Origin: Rhodoferax sp.
Lineage (GTDB): Bacteria; Pseudomonadota; Gammaproteobacteria; Burkholderiales; Burkholderiaceae_C
Reading direction: 5' to 3'
Length of the DNA: 13,940 nucleotides
Assembly (NCBI GenBank): GCA_020048255.1
Contig: JAIFMR010000197.1
Coordinates: 1-13,940 of the forward strand
Positions 1 to 6,315 of the stretch are shown piece by piece (position 1 is the first letter of the stretch; the number at the start of each line of letters is the position of its first letter). The notes beneath the pieces were generated by a model that saw only the letters and a program-made list of their open reading frames with translations, was not told the DNA's origin and searched no databases. The position numbers and the translations under genes were made by a program.

Positions 1-80
1 TCCAACAGCAAGGTCTCTTCACGAAACCGCGCACGGCCGTCAACATCGGTAAATAGAATGACTTTGGTGAACTGGGCCAA
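1..80 (-). CDS. Partial conserved hypothetical protein, probably cupin-domain (N-terminus only)
   Basis: Only the first 26 codons are inside the window; the gene runs off the left edge. Read from a TTG start at 80 the peptide begins MAQFTKVILFTDVDGRARF. A GGAG Shine-Dalgarno six bases before this TTG decides the start; no ATG exists in the frame. The N-terminus resembles, from memory, small cupin-domain proteins of Comamonadaceae that begin with a similar 'F-T-D-x-D-G-R-A-R-F-R-E-E' strand; the cupin barrel itself lies outside the window, so the family call is inference. It is divergent from gloA with a 67-bp spacer, so the two may share a regulatory region. Confidence 0.6.
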   Translation of the reverse strand, partial: MAQFTKVILFTDVDGRARFREETLLL

Positions 81-147
81 GATGAACTCCAAGCAAGTGG
101 GACAGGCCCGGATTATCCCGATTCTCTTTTTTTGAAATGGACACCCC

Positions 148-543
148 ATGCGACTGCTTCACACCATGCTGCGCGTTGGCAACCTGCAACGCTCCATCGA
201 TTTCTACACTCAAGTGCTGGGCATGACGCTGCTGCGCCAGTCTGACAATCCAGAATACAAATACACCCTGGCCTTTGTGGGTTACGGCAGCAACCCCGAC
301 CACGCCGAGCTGGAGCTAACCTACAACTGGGGCGTGGACCACTACGATCTGGGCACCGCGTATGGCCACATTGCGCTGGCGGTGCCCGATGCGGCTGCGG
401 CCTGCGACAAGATCCGCGCCGCCGGCGGCAACGTCACGCGCGAGGCCGGGCCAGTCAAGGGCGGTAGCACGGTGATTGCGTTTGTCACCGACCCGGACGG
501 CTACAAAGTGGAGCTGATCCAGCGCAGCGATTCAGCGCATTGA
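148..543 (+). CDS. gloA: Lactoylglutathione lyase (glyoxalase I)
   Basis: Cytosolic metalloenzyme that isomerises the hemithioacetal of methylglyoxal and glutathione to S-lactoylglutathione, the first step of methylglyoxal detoxification. The 131-aa protein has the full glyoxalase/VOC fold length. All four metal ligands of the E. coli enzyme fall at the same residue numbers here: His5, Glu56, His74 and Glu122. The N-terminal motif MRLLHTMLRVGNLQRSIDFY and the C-terminal FVTDPDGYKVELI are typical. The ATG at 148 is preceded by a weak TGGA purine patch. The next gene starts 10 bp after the stop, suggesting cotranscription with the small lipoprotein gene. Absence of the insert found in Zn-dependent eukaryotic forms suggests the Ni/Co-type bacterial class (inference). 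Confidence 0.97.
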   Translation: MRLLHTMLRVGNLQRSIDFYTQVLGMTLLRQSDNPEYKYTLAFVGYGSNPDHAELELTYNWGVDHYDLGTAYGHIALAVPDAAAACDKIRAAGGNVTREAGPVKGGSTVIAFVTDPDGYKVELIQRSDSAH

Positions 544-553
544 AAGGGACACC

Positions 554-823
554 ATGCAACCCCCACGCAAAACAGTATCACGCTCGCAGCTGGCCATCAC
601 TTTCGCTTTAACGCTGCCCAGCCTGCTAGTGGCTTGCGCCAGTGTGCCCGCTGCCATTGAGAGCCTGCGCTGGACCGACCAATGGGGTGGCCGCAGTCAC
701 CAGGCCGCGCAAAGAGATTGGGCCATGTGCGAAAAACCTGTTGAGCAGCGACGGGGCCTTCTGGCCTCGTGCATGTCGGCACGCGGTTGGGCCTATGCGG
801 ACGGGCCGTCAGCGACACCCTGA
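554..823 (+). CDS. Small predicted lipoprotein, function unknown
   Basis: This 89-aa protein has a basic N-terminus, a hydrophobic stretch (about residues 12-27) and a lipobox LVAC with Cys28 as the predicted lipidated residue, so it is likely anchored in a periplasmic membrane face. The mature part is short and has two further cysteines, Cys59 and Cys73, in an arrangement C-x13-C followed by M-S-A-R-G-W, a pattern I associate with many small proteobacterial lipoproteins of unknown role. An AGGGA Shine-Dalgarno lies five bases before the ATG. It starts 10 bp after gloA and probably shares its transcript. It converges on eda, whose stop is 27 bp away. I do not recognise a specific function. 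Confidence 0.8.
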   Translation: MQPPRKTVSRSQLAITFALTLPSLLVACASVPAAIESLRWTDQWGGRSHQAAQRDWAMCEKPVEQRRGLLASCMSARGWAYADGPSATP

Positions 824-834
824 GCGCCGATCAA

Positions 835-847
835 GCCTGCGCCAGGC
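835..847. terminator. Short hairpin between convergent lipoprotein gene and eda
   Basis: GCCTG-CGC-CAGGC forms a 5-bp stem with a 3-nt loop in the 27-bp gap between the two converging stop codons. It lacks a U-tract, so its role as a terminator is weakly supported and rests mainly on position. Confidence 0.25.
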
Positions 848-850
848 GGG

Positions 851-1492
851 TTATTTGTGCAGATGGCGGGTTTCTGCCGCCAAACGGGTGACCCGGCCCC
901 AATCGCCCGACTCCAGCACATTGGCCGGCAACAGCCACGACCCCCCGACGCACACGACATTGGCCAAGGCCAAAAAGTCAGGCGCGCTTTGCAGGGTGAT
1001 GCCACCGGTGGGGCAAAACTTCACATCAAAAAACGGTCCGCCCCAGGCTTTGAGCATGGCCACACCGCCGGCTTGCACCGCCGGGAAAAACTTGAGTTCG
1101 GTAAAGCCATCCTCTTGCGCCATCATGATTTCGCTGCCGGTGGCCACCCCCGGCAACAAGGCCAGCTTGGCATCGCGGCAGGCTTGCCCAATGGCGCTGG
1201 TGTAACCCGGGCTGACGGCAAAACGTGCCCCCGCGTTGGCAGCGGCTTGGGCATCGGCCTTGCTGCGCACGGTACCGGCGCCAACCACCGCCTCGGGTAC
1301 CTCACGCGCAATGGCCTCAATGCAGGCCAGCGCCTGCGGTGTGCGCAACGTCACCTCGAGCATGCGGATGCCACCCGCCAGCATGGCGCGGGCCATGGGC
1401 ACAGCGTGGGCAACATCGTTCAACACAATCACCGGGATGACTGGCGCGTCTTGCATGACCTGCAAGGCCGTCAAAGAAGTTTGTGAGTTCAT
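851..1492 (-). CDS. eda: 2-keto-3-deoxy-6-phosphogluconate (KDPG) aldolase
   Basis: Cleaves KDPG to pyruvate and glyceraldehyde 3-phosphate, the second specific step of the Entner-Doudoroff pathway. The 213-aa product matches the usual KDPG/KHG aldolase length. The catalytic base is Glu46 in RMLEVTLRT; the Schiff-base lysine is Lys134 in TELKFFPA; the phosphate-binding end of the barrel is CPTGGI. The start at 1492 (MNSQTSLTALQVM) is preferred over an in-frame ATG at 1531, which would extend back into the end of edd. It follows edd with a 23-bp gap on the same strand, so the two form an operon. Confidence 0.96.
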   Translation of the reverse strand: MNSQTSLTALQVMQDAPVIPVIVLNDVAHAVPMARAMLAGGIRMLEVTLRTPQALACIEAIAREVPEAVVGAGTVRSKADAQAAANAGARFAVSPGYTSAIGQACRDAKLALLPGVATGSEIMMAQEDGFTELKFFPAVQAGGVAMLKAWGGPFFDVKFCPTGGITLQSAPDFLALANVVCVGGSWLLPANVLESGDWGRVTRLAAETRHLHK

Positions 1493-1515
1493 GGTCGCTT
1501 TCAAAAAGTGAGTGT

Positions 1516-3345
1516 TTAGAGCCAGCTGCAAGCGCCCTGTTCGGCGCTGCTGGCATTCAATCGCATATTGGCAAACAGGCCGCGCCCCATGCCGATGCCG
1601 TTGGCAACCCGCAAGGCTTCGGGCATGGACAGCACCTCCCGCGCGGCCCAGGGGGCGTCAGCCACCAAGACCTGAAGCTCGCCGCGGTTGGCATCCAGCC
1701 GGATCACGTCGCCATCACGCACCTTGGCCAGTGGGCCACCGGCAGCCGCTTCAGGTGACACATGAATAGCGGCTGGCACCCTGCCCGAGGCCCCACTCAT
1801 GCGGCCATCAGTCACCAAGGCCACCTTGAATCCCCGGCCTTGCAGCACGGCCATGGGTGGCGTGAGTTTGTGCAGTTCAGGCATGCCATTGGCTTGCGGC
1901 CCCTGCCAGCGCACCACGCAAATCAGGTCGCGGTTGAGCTCATTGGCGGTAAAGGCCTTGTGCAAATCTTCTTGTGAGTCAAAGACCCGGCAAGGCGCCT
2001 CAATCACATGGGCATCATCGGGCACCGCAGAAATTTTGATCACACTGCGCCCCAGGTTACCCCGCAGCAGTTTCAAGCCCCCACTGGCACTGAAAGGCGC
2101 ACTGGCTGGGCGCACCACTGCTTCGTCTTTGCTAACCCCGATGTCGTTCCAGACCAAGGCCGGGCTCGCGTCGGTTGCCGCGGCTGAAGGCAGCCGGGTG
2201 TAGTCGCGCAAGCCACCGGCACGGTTGGTCAGCACATCGGCGTGCATGAAACCAGCGTCCAGCAGCTCCCGGATCACATAGCCTGGCCCGCCCGCTGCCT
2301 GAAACTGGTTCACATCGGCGCTGCCATTCGGGTAGACCCGCGCCAGCAGGGGCACCACATCCGACAGGCTTGAAAAATCGTCCCAGTCAATCAGGATGCC
2401 CGCCGCGCGCGCTACCGCCACCCAATGAATCAGGTGGTTGGTGGAGCCGCCCGTGGCCAGCAACGCCACCATGGCGTTGACTATGCAGCGCTCGTCCACC
2501 ACCCGCCCGATGGGGGGGCATTTGAAATCAGCGGTGCCCAGCACGGTGCGTACGGCTTCACGGGTCAACTCGTCTCGCACCGCCGCACCCGGGTTGATGA
2601 ACGCGCTGCCCGGCACATGCAGGCCCATGGCTTCAAGCAGCATCTGGTTGCTGTTGGCCGTACCGTAAAAGGTGCAGGTCCCCTGGCCGTGGTAGGCCGC
2701 CGATTCGGCTGCCAGCAATTCAGTGCGGCCGATCAGGCCTTGGGCGGCTTGCTCACGTACTTTGGATTTTTCACCGTTGGACAGCCCAGATGTCATCGGT
2801 CCAGCAGGTACAAACACCGTGGGCAAGTGACCAAATTGCAACGCACCAATCAACAAACCCGGCACGATCTTGTCACACACACCCAGCATCAGCGCCCCGG
2901 CAAATACATCGTGGCTCAGTGCCACGGCTGTGGCCATGGCGATCACATCGCGTGAAAACAGGCTCAGCTCCATGCCCGGCGTGCCCTGCGTGACACCGTC
3001 GCACATGGCGGGCACCCCGCCCGCCACCTGCGCTGTGGCACCCAGGCGACGCGCCTCGGCCTTGATCAGGTCCGGGTAATGCTGATACGGTGCGTGGGCC
3101 GACAGCATGTCGTTGTAGGCCGTGACGATGCCCATATTGGGCGCACGCTGCTCCACCACCCGCAGTTTGTCGTTGCCTGGCAAGGCGGCAAAGGCATGGG
3201 CCACATTGGCGCAACCCAGGCGCTGCACACCGGGTGTGCGCTGGGCAGCGGCGTCCAATTGCGCCAAATAAGCACTGCGCGTGGGCCCGCTGCGGCTTCG
3301 GATGCGCTGGGTCACGGCTTCGACAGTTGAATTGAGTTTCATCAT
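1516..3345 (-). CDS. edd: 6-phosphogluconate dehydratase
   Basis: Dehydrates 6-phosphogluconate to KDPG, the committed step of the Entner-Doudoroff pathway, in the cytosol. The 609-aa protein is close to the E. coli length (about 603) and belongs to the IlvD/Edd [Fe-S] dehydratase family. Candidate cluster cysteines are Cys115 (VPAMCDGVTQG), Cys157 (GVCDKIVPG) and Cys224 (GTCTFYGTANSN); GGSTNHLIH and the C-terminal GRMSGASG are further family signatures. Two ATG codons are adjacent (3345 and 3342); neither has a clear Shine-Dalgarno. It is the first gene of edd-eda and is divergent from pdxH. A HexR-like palindrome lies 13-29 bp upstream of the start. Confidence 0.97.
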   Translation of the reverse strand: MMKLNSTVEAVTQRIRSRSGPTRSAYLAQLDAAAQRTPGVQRLGCANVAHAFAALPGNDKLRVVEQRAPNMGIVTAYNDMLSAHAPYQHYPDLIKAEARRLGATAQVAGGVPAMCDGVTQGTPGMELSLFSRDVIAMATAVALSHDVFAGALMLGVCDKIVPGLLIGALQFGHLPTVFVPAGPMTSGLSNGEKSKVREQAAQGLIGRTELLAAESAAYHGQGTCTFYGTANSNQMLLEAMGLHVPGSAFINPGAAVRDELTREAVRTVLGTADFKCPPIGRVVDERCIVNAMVALLATGGSTNHLIHWVAVARAAGILIDWDDFSSLSDVVPLLARVYPNGSADVNQFQAAGGPGYVIRELLDAGFMHADVLTNRAGGLRDYTRLPSAAATDASPALVWNDIGVSKDEAVVRPASAPFSASGGLKLLRGNLGRSVIKISAVPDDAHVIEAPCRVFDSQEDLHKAFTANELNRDLICVVRWQGPQANGMPELHKLTPPMAVLQGRGFKVALVTDGRMSGASGRVPAAIHVSPEAAAGGPLAKVRDGDVIRLDANRGELQVLVADAPWAAREVLSMPEALRVANGIGMGRGLFANMRLNASSAEQGACSWL

Positions 3346-3357
3346 CTTGGAAAATAT

Positions 3358-3374
3358 TGGTAACTAAATTACAT
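3358..3374 (-). promoter_or_regulatory. Candidate HexR operator in front of edd
   Basis: The 17-bp sequence TGGTAACTAAATTACAT is an imperfect palindrome and matches the HexR consensus as I remember it (TTGTAATTAAATTACAA) at 14 of 17 positions. HexR is the RpiR-family repressor of edd, zwf and related genes that responds to KDPG in gamma- and betaproteobacteria. The site covers the candidate -10 of edd, which fits repression by occlusion. No hexR gene is in the window, so the regulator is inferred. Confidence 0.55.
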
Positions 3375-3393
3375 GCCGAATGGTAACCGCTAA
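3366..3393 (-). promoter_or_regulatory. Candidate edd promoter
   Basis: On the minus strand TTAGCG (3393-3388) and TAATTT (3371-3366) are separated by 16 bp and lie just upstream of edd. Both boxes are imperfect matches to the sigma-70 consensus. The -10 box is inside the HexR-like palindrome and the -35 box touches one of the GGTAACC words. Confidence 0.35.
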
Positions 3394-3436
3394 AGCTGTC
3401 TTCGCGCACGGGCCGGGTTACCAGCAGGTTACCTGC
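3382..3436. repeat. Cluster of GGTAACC-type words in the edd-pdxH spacer
   Basis: GGTAACC occurs at 3382-3388 and its inverse GGTTACC at 3416-3422 and 3427-3433. The last is the core of a perfect 13-bp odd palindrome, GCAGGT-T-ACCTGC (3424-3436). A related GGTAAC half-site lies in the HexR-like box at 3359-3364. Such clustering in a 131-bp spacer suggests operator sites for a DNA-binding regulator; which one cannot be told from sequence alone. Confidence 0.4.
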
Positions 3437-3442
3437 ATCACC

Positions 3443-3470
3443 CTGGCTGGACAGCGCATCGACAGATAAT
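3443..3470 (+). promoter_or_regulatory. Candidate pdxH promoter giving a leaderless or near-leaderless mRNA
   Basis: GATAAT at 3465-3470 is a five-of-six match to the -10 consensus and ends six bases before the pdxH ATG at 3477. A weak -35 (CTGGCT, 3443-3448) lies 16 bp upstream. Initiation about seven bases after the -10 box would start the transcript at or next to the start codon, and no Shine-Dalgarno is visible. Confidence 0.4.
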
Positions 3471-3476
3471 GCCCTC

Positions 3477-4130
3477 ATGACCTCTATAGCCGACCTTCGC
3501 AAAAGCTACGAACGCGCCGAACTCAACGAAGACGCCTCGCACGCCAACCCGCTTCAACAGTTTGAAAAATGGCTCCAGGAAGCCATTGCTTCAGAGGTGC
3601 CCGAGCCCAACGCCATGACCGTGGCCACGGTGGCCAGCAACCTGCGCCCAAGCACGCGGGTGGTGCTGATCAAGGGCTATGACGAACGCGGCATCGTCTG
3701 GTTCACCAATTTTGACTCGCGCAAAGGCCAGGAACTGGCTGGCAACCCCTATGCAGCGCTGCAGTTTCATTGGGTCGAACTTGAACGTGTAGTGCGCATT
3801 GAGGGCCTGGTTGAAAGAGTCAGCGACGAAGAAAGCGATGCCTACTTTCACAGCCGCCCGCTCGACTCGCGCATTGGCGCCTGGGCCAGCCCGCAAAGCC
3901 AGGTGATTTCGGGCCGAGGGGTACTGATTGCCAACGCAGCGCGTTATGGTGCACAGTTTTTGCTCAACCCGCCAAGGCCACCGCACTGGGGTGGGTATCG
4001 TCTGAAACCCGATCACTGGCAATTTTGGCAAGGCCGCAAGAGCCGCTTGCATGACAGGCTGCGTTATACCCTGCAGCCCCCGTCCGATAAGCATGAAGAG
4101 CTATGGATTCGGGAGCGTTTGGCGCCTTGA
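3477..4130 (+). CDS. pdxH: Pyridoxamine/pyridoxine 5'-phosphate oxidase
   Basis: FMN-dependent cytosolic oxidase that converts pyridoxine or pyridoxamine 5'-phosphate to PLP, the last step of vitamin B6 synthesis and salvage. The 217-aa length equals the usual bacterial enzyme. FMN-site sequence STRVVLIK is at residues 59-66. FTNFDSRKGQEL (76-87), YFHSRPLDSRIGAWASPQS (123-141), RPPHWGGYRLKP (166-177) and WQGRKSRLHDR (183-193) are the family signatures, and the C-terminus ends in the usual RLAP. It is transcribed divergently from edd and is followed by a long gene-free region, so it is probably monocistronic. Confidence 0.97.
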   Translation: MTSIADLRKSYERAELNEDASHANPLQQFEKWLQEAIASEVPEPNAMTVATVASNLRPSTRVVLIKGYDERGIVWFTNFDSRKGQELAGNPYAALQFHWVELERVVRIEGLVERVSDEESDAYFHSRPLDSRIGAWASPQSQVISGRGVLIANAARYGAQFLLNPPRPPHWGGYRLKPDHWQFWQGRKSRLHDRLRYTLQPPSDKHEELWIRERLAP

Positions 4131-4177
4131 TATGGCCGACTCAAAAAAGTACGGCTAAATAGTATGTCGCCCGGCGC

Positions 4178-4300
4178 GGCAACTGGGTCAAGCGCATGCG
4201 GTTTTGGAGCGCAATCACACGCGGGGCGAGAAGAACAGTACGCGAGGTCCTGGGGACGCGCGCCTTGCACTCCAAAGCCCGGTCGCCTGACCCAATCACC
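4178..4300 (+). repeat. Palindromic dispersed repeat, copy A (MITE/BIME-like)
   Basis: About 123 bp, closely matching the reverse complement of copy B at 4555-4678. The two outer arms (about 47-50 bp each) are nearly identical between copies, while the central ~25 bp differ. Within the copy the two arms are themselves imperfect inverted repeats: each starts near TGGGTC and contains TTTGGAG(T/C)GCAA. No reading frame for a transposase is present, so it would be non-autonomous if mobile. I cannot identify a named family. Confidence 0.75.
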
Positions 4301-4417
4301 GCACCTCGAAGCTGTTGGAAGACGGTTGATGCACTTGGGGTCTTTGGTTCTATGGCATCTAAATGCTGAATTGGTAGGCGTCTGATTCCTTTTCTGTCAA
4401 CATATTGATAGCTGGTA

Positions 4418-4449
4418 GCTCAATGCCGGCGGGAGCTTGAGCCTGTTTT
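4418..4449 (+). terminator. Hairpin with T-rich tail, possible terminator or repeat stem
   Basis: GCTCAA (4418-4423) pairs with TTGAGC (4437-4442) around a GC-rich 13-nt loop and is followed by CTGTTTT. It lies about 290 bp after pdxH. The surrounding sequence (ATAGCTGGTAGC upstream, CCTGTTTTGAT downstream) also resembles, from memory, a palindromic intergenic repeat common in Comamonadaceae genomes, so it may be a repeat rather than a dedicated terminator. Confidence 0.4.
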
Positions 4450-4554
4450 GATATAGATTATTGAGAGTCAATCCAGCACCAACCTCAAGCTCATCAGATG
4501 AAGTACAGCCGACACCCTCGGTCATTTCTGTCCCACACCAGCACCGTAAGGCAG

Positions 4555-4678
4555 GGTGGCTGGGTCGGGCGACCGGGCTTTGGAGTGCAAGGCGCGCGTC
4601 CCCTGGATTTGGCACACCACAAGCCCCACCCCCGCGCGTGATTGCACTCCAAAACCGCATGCGCTCGACCCAGTCGCC
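4555..4678 (-). repeat. Palindromic dispersed repeat, copy B (inverted relative to copy A)
   Basis: Reverse-complement partner of copy A. Shared blocks include CGCATGCGGTTTTGGAG, GGGGACGCGCGCCTTGCAC and TCCAAAGCCCGGTCGCC, interrupted only by single substitutions and a divergent centre. Copies A and B face each other and flank 254 bp of unique sequence. The arrangement could fold into a very large cruciform or be the ends of a decayed composite element. Confidence 0.75.
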
Positions 4679-4777
4679 CTGCCGTGCAGCACCTCTGTGG
4701 AGTTCCGAGGGCCTCAAACCACACAAAGAGAAGATATCCACCCAAGTCAGGTCACATCCACCCTCTGAATCAACACC

Positions 4778-4804
4778 TTGCTTTGAATCGCCCCCGCATA
4801 GAAT
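4778..4804 (+). promoter_or_regulatory. Candidate promoter of the class V aminotransferase gene
   Basis: TAGAAT at 4799-4804 resembles a -10 box and ends seven bases before the ATG at 4812. TTGCTT at 4778-4783 is a possible -35 but the spacing is only 15 bp. As for pdxH, the geometry and the absence of a Shine-Dalgarno suggest a leaderless transcript. Confidence 0.3.
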
Positions 4805-4811
4805 CCCGGCC

Positions 4812-6275
4812 ATGAGCGCCTACCCGCAGTTTTTAAAAGCCCATCCCGAATACGCCGCCAGCTTGGCGCTGGACGACTTACGGGCCACAGAATATGGCCG
4901 CCTGGACGCACAGGACCAGGTGTACCTGGACTACACCGGTGGTGGGCTGCATGCCACGTCACAGGTACACGAACACGCCCGGATGCTCAGTGAGCAGGTG
5001 CTGGGCAACCCGCATTCGGTCAGCCCCAGTTCCATGGCCATGACGCGCCGGGTGGAACAGACCCGCGCTGCAGTTCTTGAGTATTTCAACGGCACCGGTG
5101 ACTACACCGCTATTTTCACGCTCAACGCCTCGGGCGCGCTCAAGCTGGTGGCTGAGTCGTACCCGTTTGCACCCGGTGGCCGGCTGCTGCTGACGGCGGA
5201 CAACCACAACTCGGTCAACGGCATACGCGAGTTCGCAGCCGCCAAAGGAGCCACGGTGGCCTATGCGCCCCTGACACAACCCGAACTGCGCATCGACCCA
5301 ACCGCCATGGATGGTCTGCTGGCGCAAGCTGACCCCACGCAGGCCAACCTGCTGGCGTTTCCGGCACAGTCGAATTTTTCGGGTGTCAAACACCCGCTGG
5401 AGTTGGTTGCGCAGGCGCAAGCCCAGGGCTGGCATGTGTTGCTGGATGCGGCCGCCTTTGTGCCGACCAACCAACTCGATTTGCGTGCGGTGCAGCCGGA
5501 CTTTGCGGTGCTGTCGTTTTACAAGATGTTTGGCTACCCCACCGGAGTAGGTTGCCTGCTGGTACGCAACACCGCGCTGCAGACGCTGCGGCGCCCCTGG
5601 TTTGGCGGCGGCACCGTTAACTTTGCCACCGTCAAGGGCCGCATGCACGTCTTGTCCAAAGGTGAAGCCGGTTTTGAGGACGGCACGCTTAACTACCTGG
5701 GCATCCCGGCGGTCGAGATGGGTCTGCGGCATCTGCAGCAGGTCGGCATCCAGACCATTCAAACCCGAGTCCATTGCCTGACCGATTGGCTGATCACGCA
5801 GCTGCTGGCGCTCACGCACGGCAACGGCCGACCGATGGTGCGCCTGTACGGCCCGGCCAACATGGTCATGCGCGGCGGCACCGTCACGCTGAATTTGTAC
5901 GATCCGCAGGGCCGCTTGGTGGATTACCGGCGTGTGGAAGAGCTGGCGGGCGAGGCACACATCTCGCTGCGCACGGGTTGCTTCTGCAACCCCGGTGCCG
6001 GCGAGACCGCCGAGGATCTGAGCGAAGACGACATGCGCACCGGCATGGCGCAAATGGGCGACGAGATCAACCTGCTGCGCTTTTCACAAGCCATGCAAGA
6101 GCGCGGCGGCAAGAGCGCCGGTGCCATCCGCGTGTCCACAGGCATTGCCAGCAACTTCACCGATGTCGAGCGCTTCTTGGCTTTTGTGGCCGGGTTCAAA
6201 GACCAGACCTCGCTGACCATTGGCAGCGTGTCGTTTGACATTGAATCTTGCCGGGTGGTGCGCGACGGCGGCTAA
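4812..6275 (+). CDS. Class V aminotransferase, molybdenum cofactor sulfurase-like (cysteine desulfurase fold)
   Basis: This 487-aa PLP enzyme has the aminotransferase class V fold. The Schiff-base lysine is Lys238 in SFYKMFGYPTG, the PLP-ring aspartate is Asp212 in LLDAAAFVPT, and the C-terminal LRTGCFCNPGAGE (Cys390, Cys392) matches the active-site cysteine loop of molybdenum cofactor sulfurases (Mocos/ABA3 N-terminal domain). The opening YLDYTGGGLHATSQ is also typical. The C-terminal MOSC domain of eukaryotic Moco sulfurase is absent. The start at 4812 (MSAYPQFLKAHPEY) is chosen because the open frame upstream runs through repeat copy B and has no homology-like sequence. Likely activity is mobilising sulfur from cysteine for a cofactor or metabolite; the acceptor is unknown. 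It converges on an AEC permease. Confidence 0.85.
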   Translation: MSAYPQFLKAHPEYAASLALDDLRATEYGRLDAQDQVYLDYTGGGLHATSQVHEHARMLSEQVLGNPHSVSPSSMAMTRRVEQTRAAVLEYFNGTGDYTAIFTLNASGALKLVAESYPFAPGGRLLLTADNHNSVNGIREFAAAKGATVAYAPLTQPELRIDPTAMDGLLAQADPTQANLLAFPAQSNFSGVKHPLELVAQAQAQGWHVLLDAAAFVPTNQLDLRAVQPDFAVLSFYKMFGYPTGVGCLLVRNTALQTLRRPWFGGGTVNFATVKGRMHVLSKGEAGFEDGTLNYLGIPAVEMGLRHLQQVGIQTIQTRVHCLTDWLITQLLALTHGNGRPMVRLYGPANMVMRGGTVTLNLYDPQGRLVDYRRVEELAGEAHISLRTGCFCNPGAGETAEDLSEDDMRTGMAQMGDEINLLRFSQAMQERGGKSAGAIRVSTGIASNFTDVERFLAFVAGFKDQTSLTIGSVSFDIESCRVVRDGG

Positions 6276-6280
6276 CGGCT

Positions 6281-6310
6281 ACTGCGAATGCACAGCGGCG
6301 CATCCGCAGT
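6281..6310. terminator. Bidirectional hairpin between convergent aminotransferase and AEC genes
   Basis: ACTGCG-A-ATGC pairs with GCAT-C-CGCAGT around an 8-nt loop, giving a 10-bp stem with one internal mismatch. It lies exactly in the 40-bp gap between the two stop codons. There is no U-tract on either side, so termination efficiency is uncertain, but placement and symmetry fit a shared terminator. Confidence 0.55.
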
Positions 6311-6315
6311 CAAGC

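Larger units (their letters stand above)
4131..4811. other. 681-bp gene-free region rich in palindromic repeats
   Basis: I see no convincing gene here. Reading frames that cross it have low-complexity, arginine- and proline-rich translations and no family resemblance. They include an open extension upstream of the aminotransferase gene. The stretch contains two inverted copies of a 123-bp palindromic repeat, a terminator-like hairpin at 4418-4449 and, just after pdxH, a weak bulged hairpin at 4135-4155. The sequence between the two repeats (4301-4554) is visibly less GC-rich than the flanking genes. Confidence 0.7.

Noticed and set aside
4135..4155. Bulged hairpin just after pdxH as a terminator
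   Set aside because: Short stem with a bulge and no following U-tract; too weak to list as a feature.
4461..4811. Open frame extending the class V aminotransferase by 117 residues upstream
   Set aside because: It runs through repeat copy B and has low-complexity, Ser/Pro/Arg-rich translation; homology-like sequence begins at the ATG at 4812.
4959..6053. Minus-strand 364-codon frame opposite the aminotransferase gene
   Set aside because: Antisense shadow with Arg/Gln/His-rich composition and no recognisable domain; the plus-strand frame has PLP-enzyme motifs.
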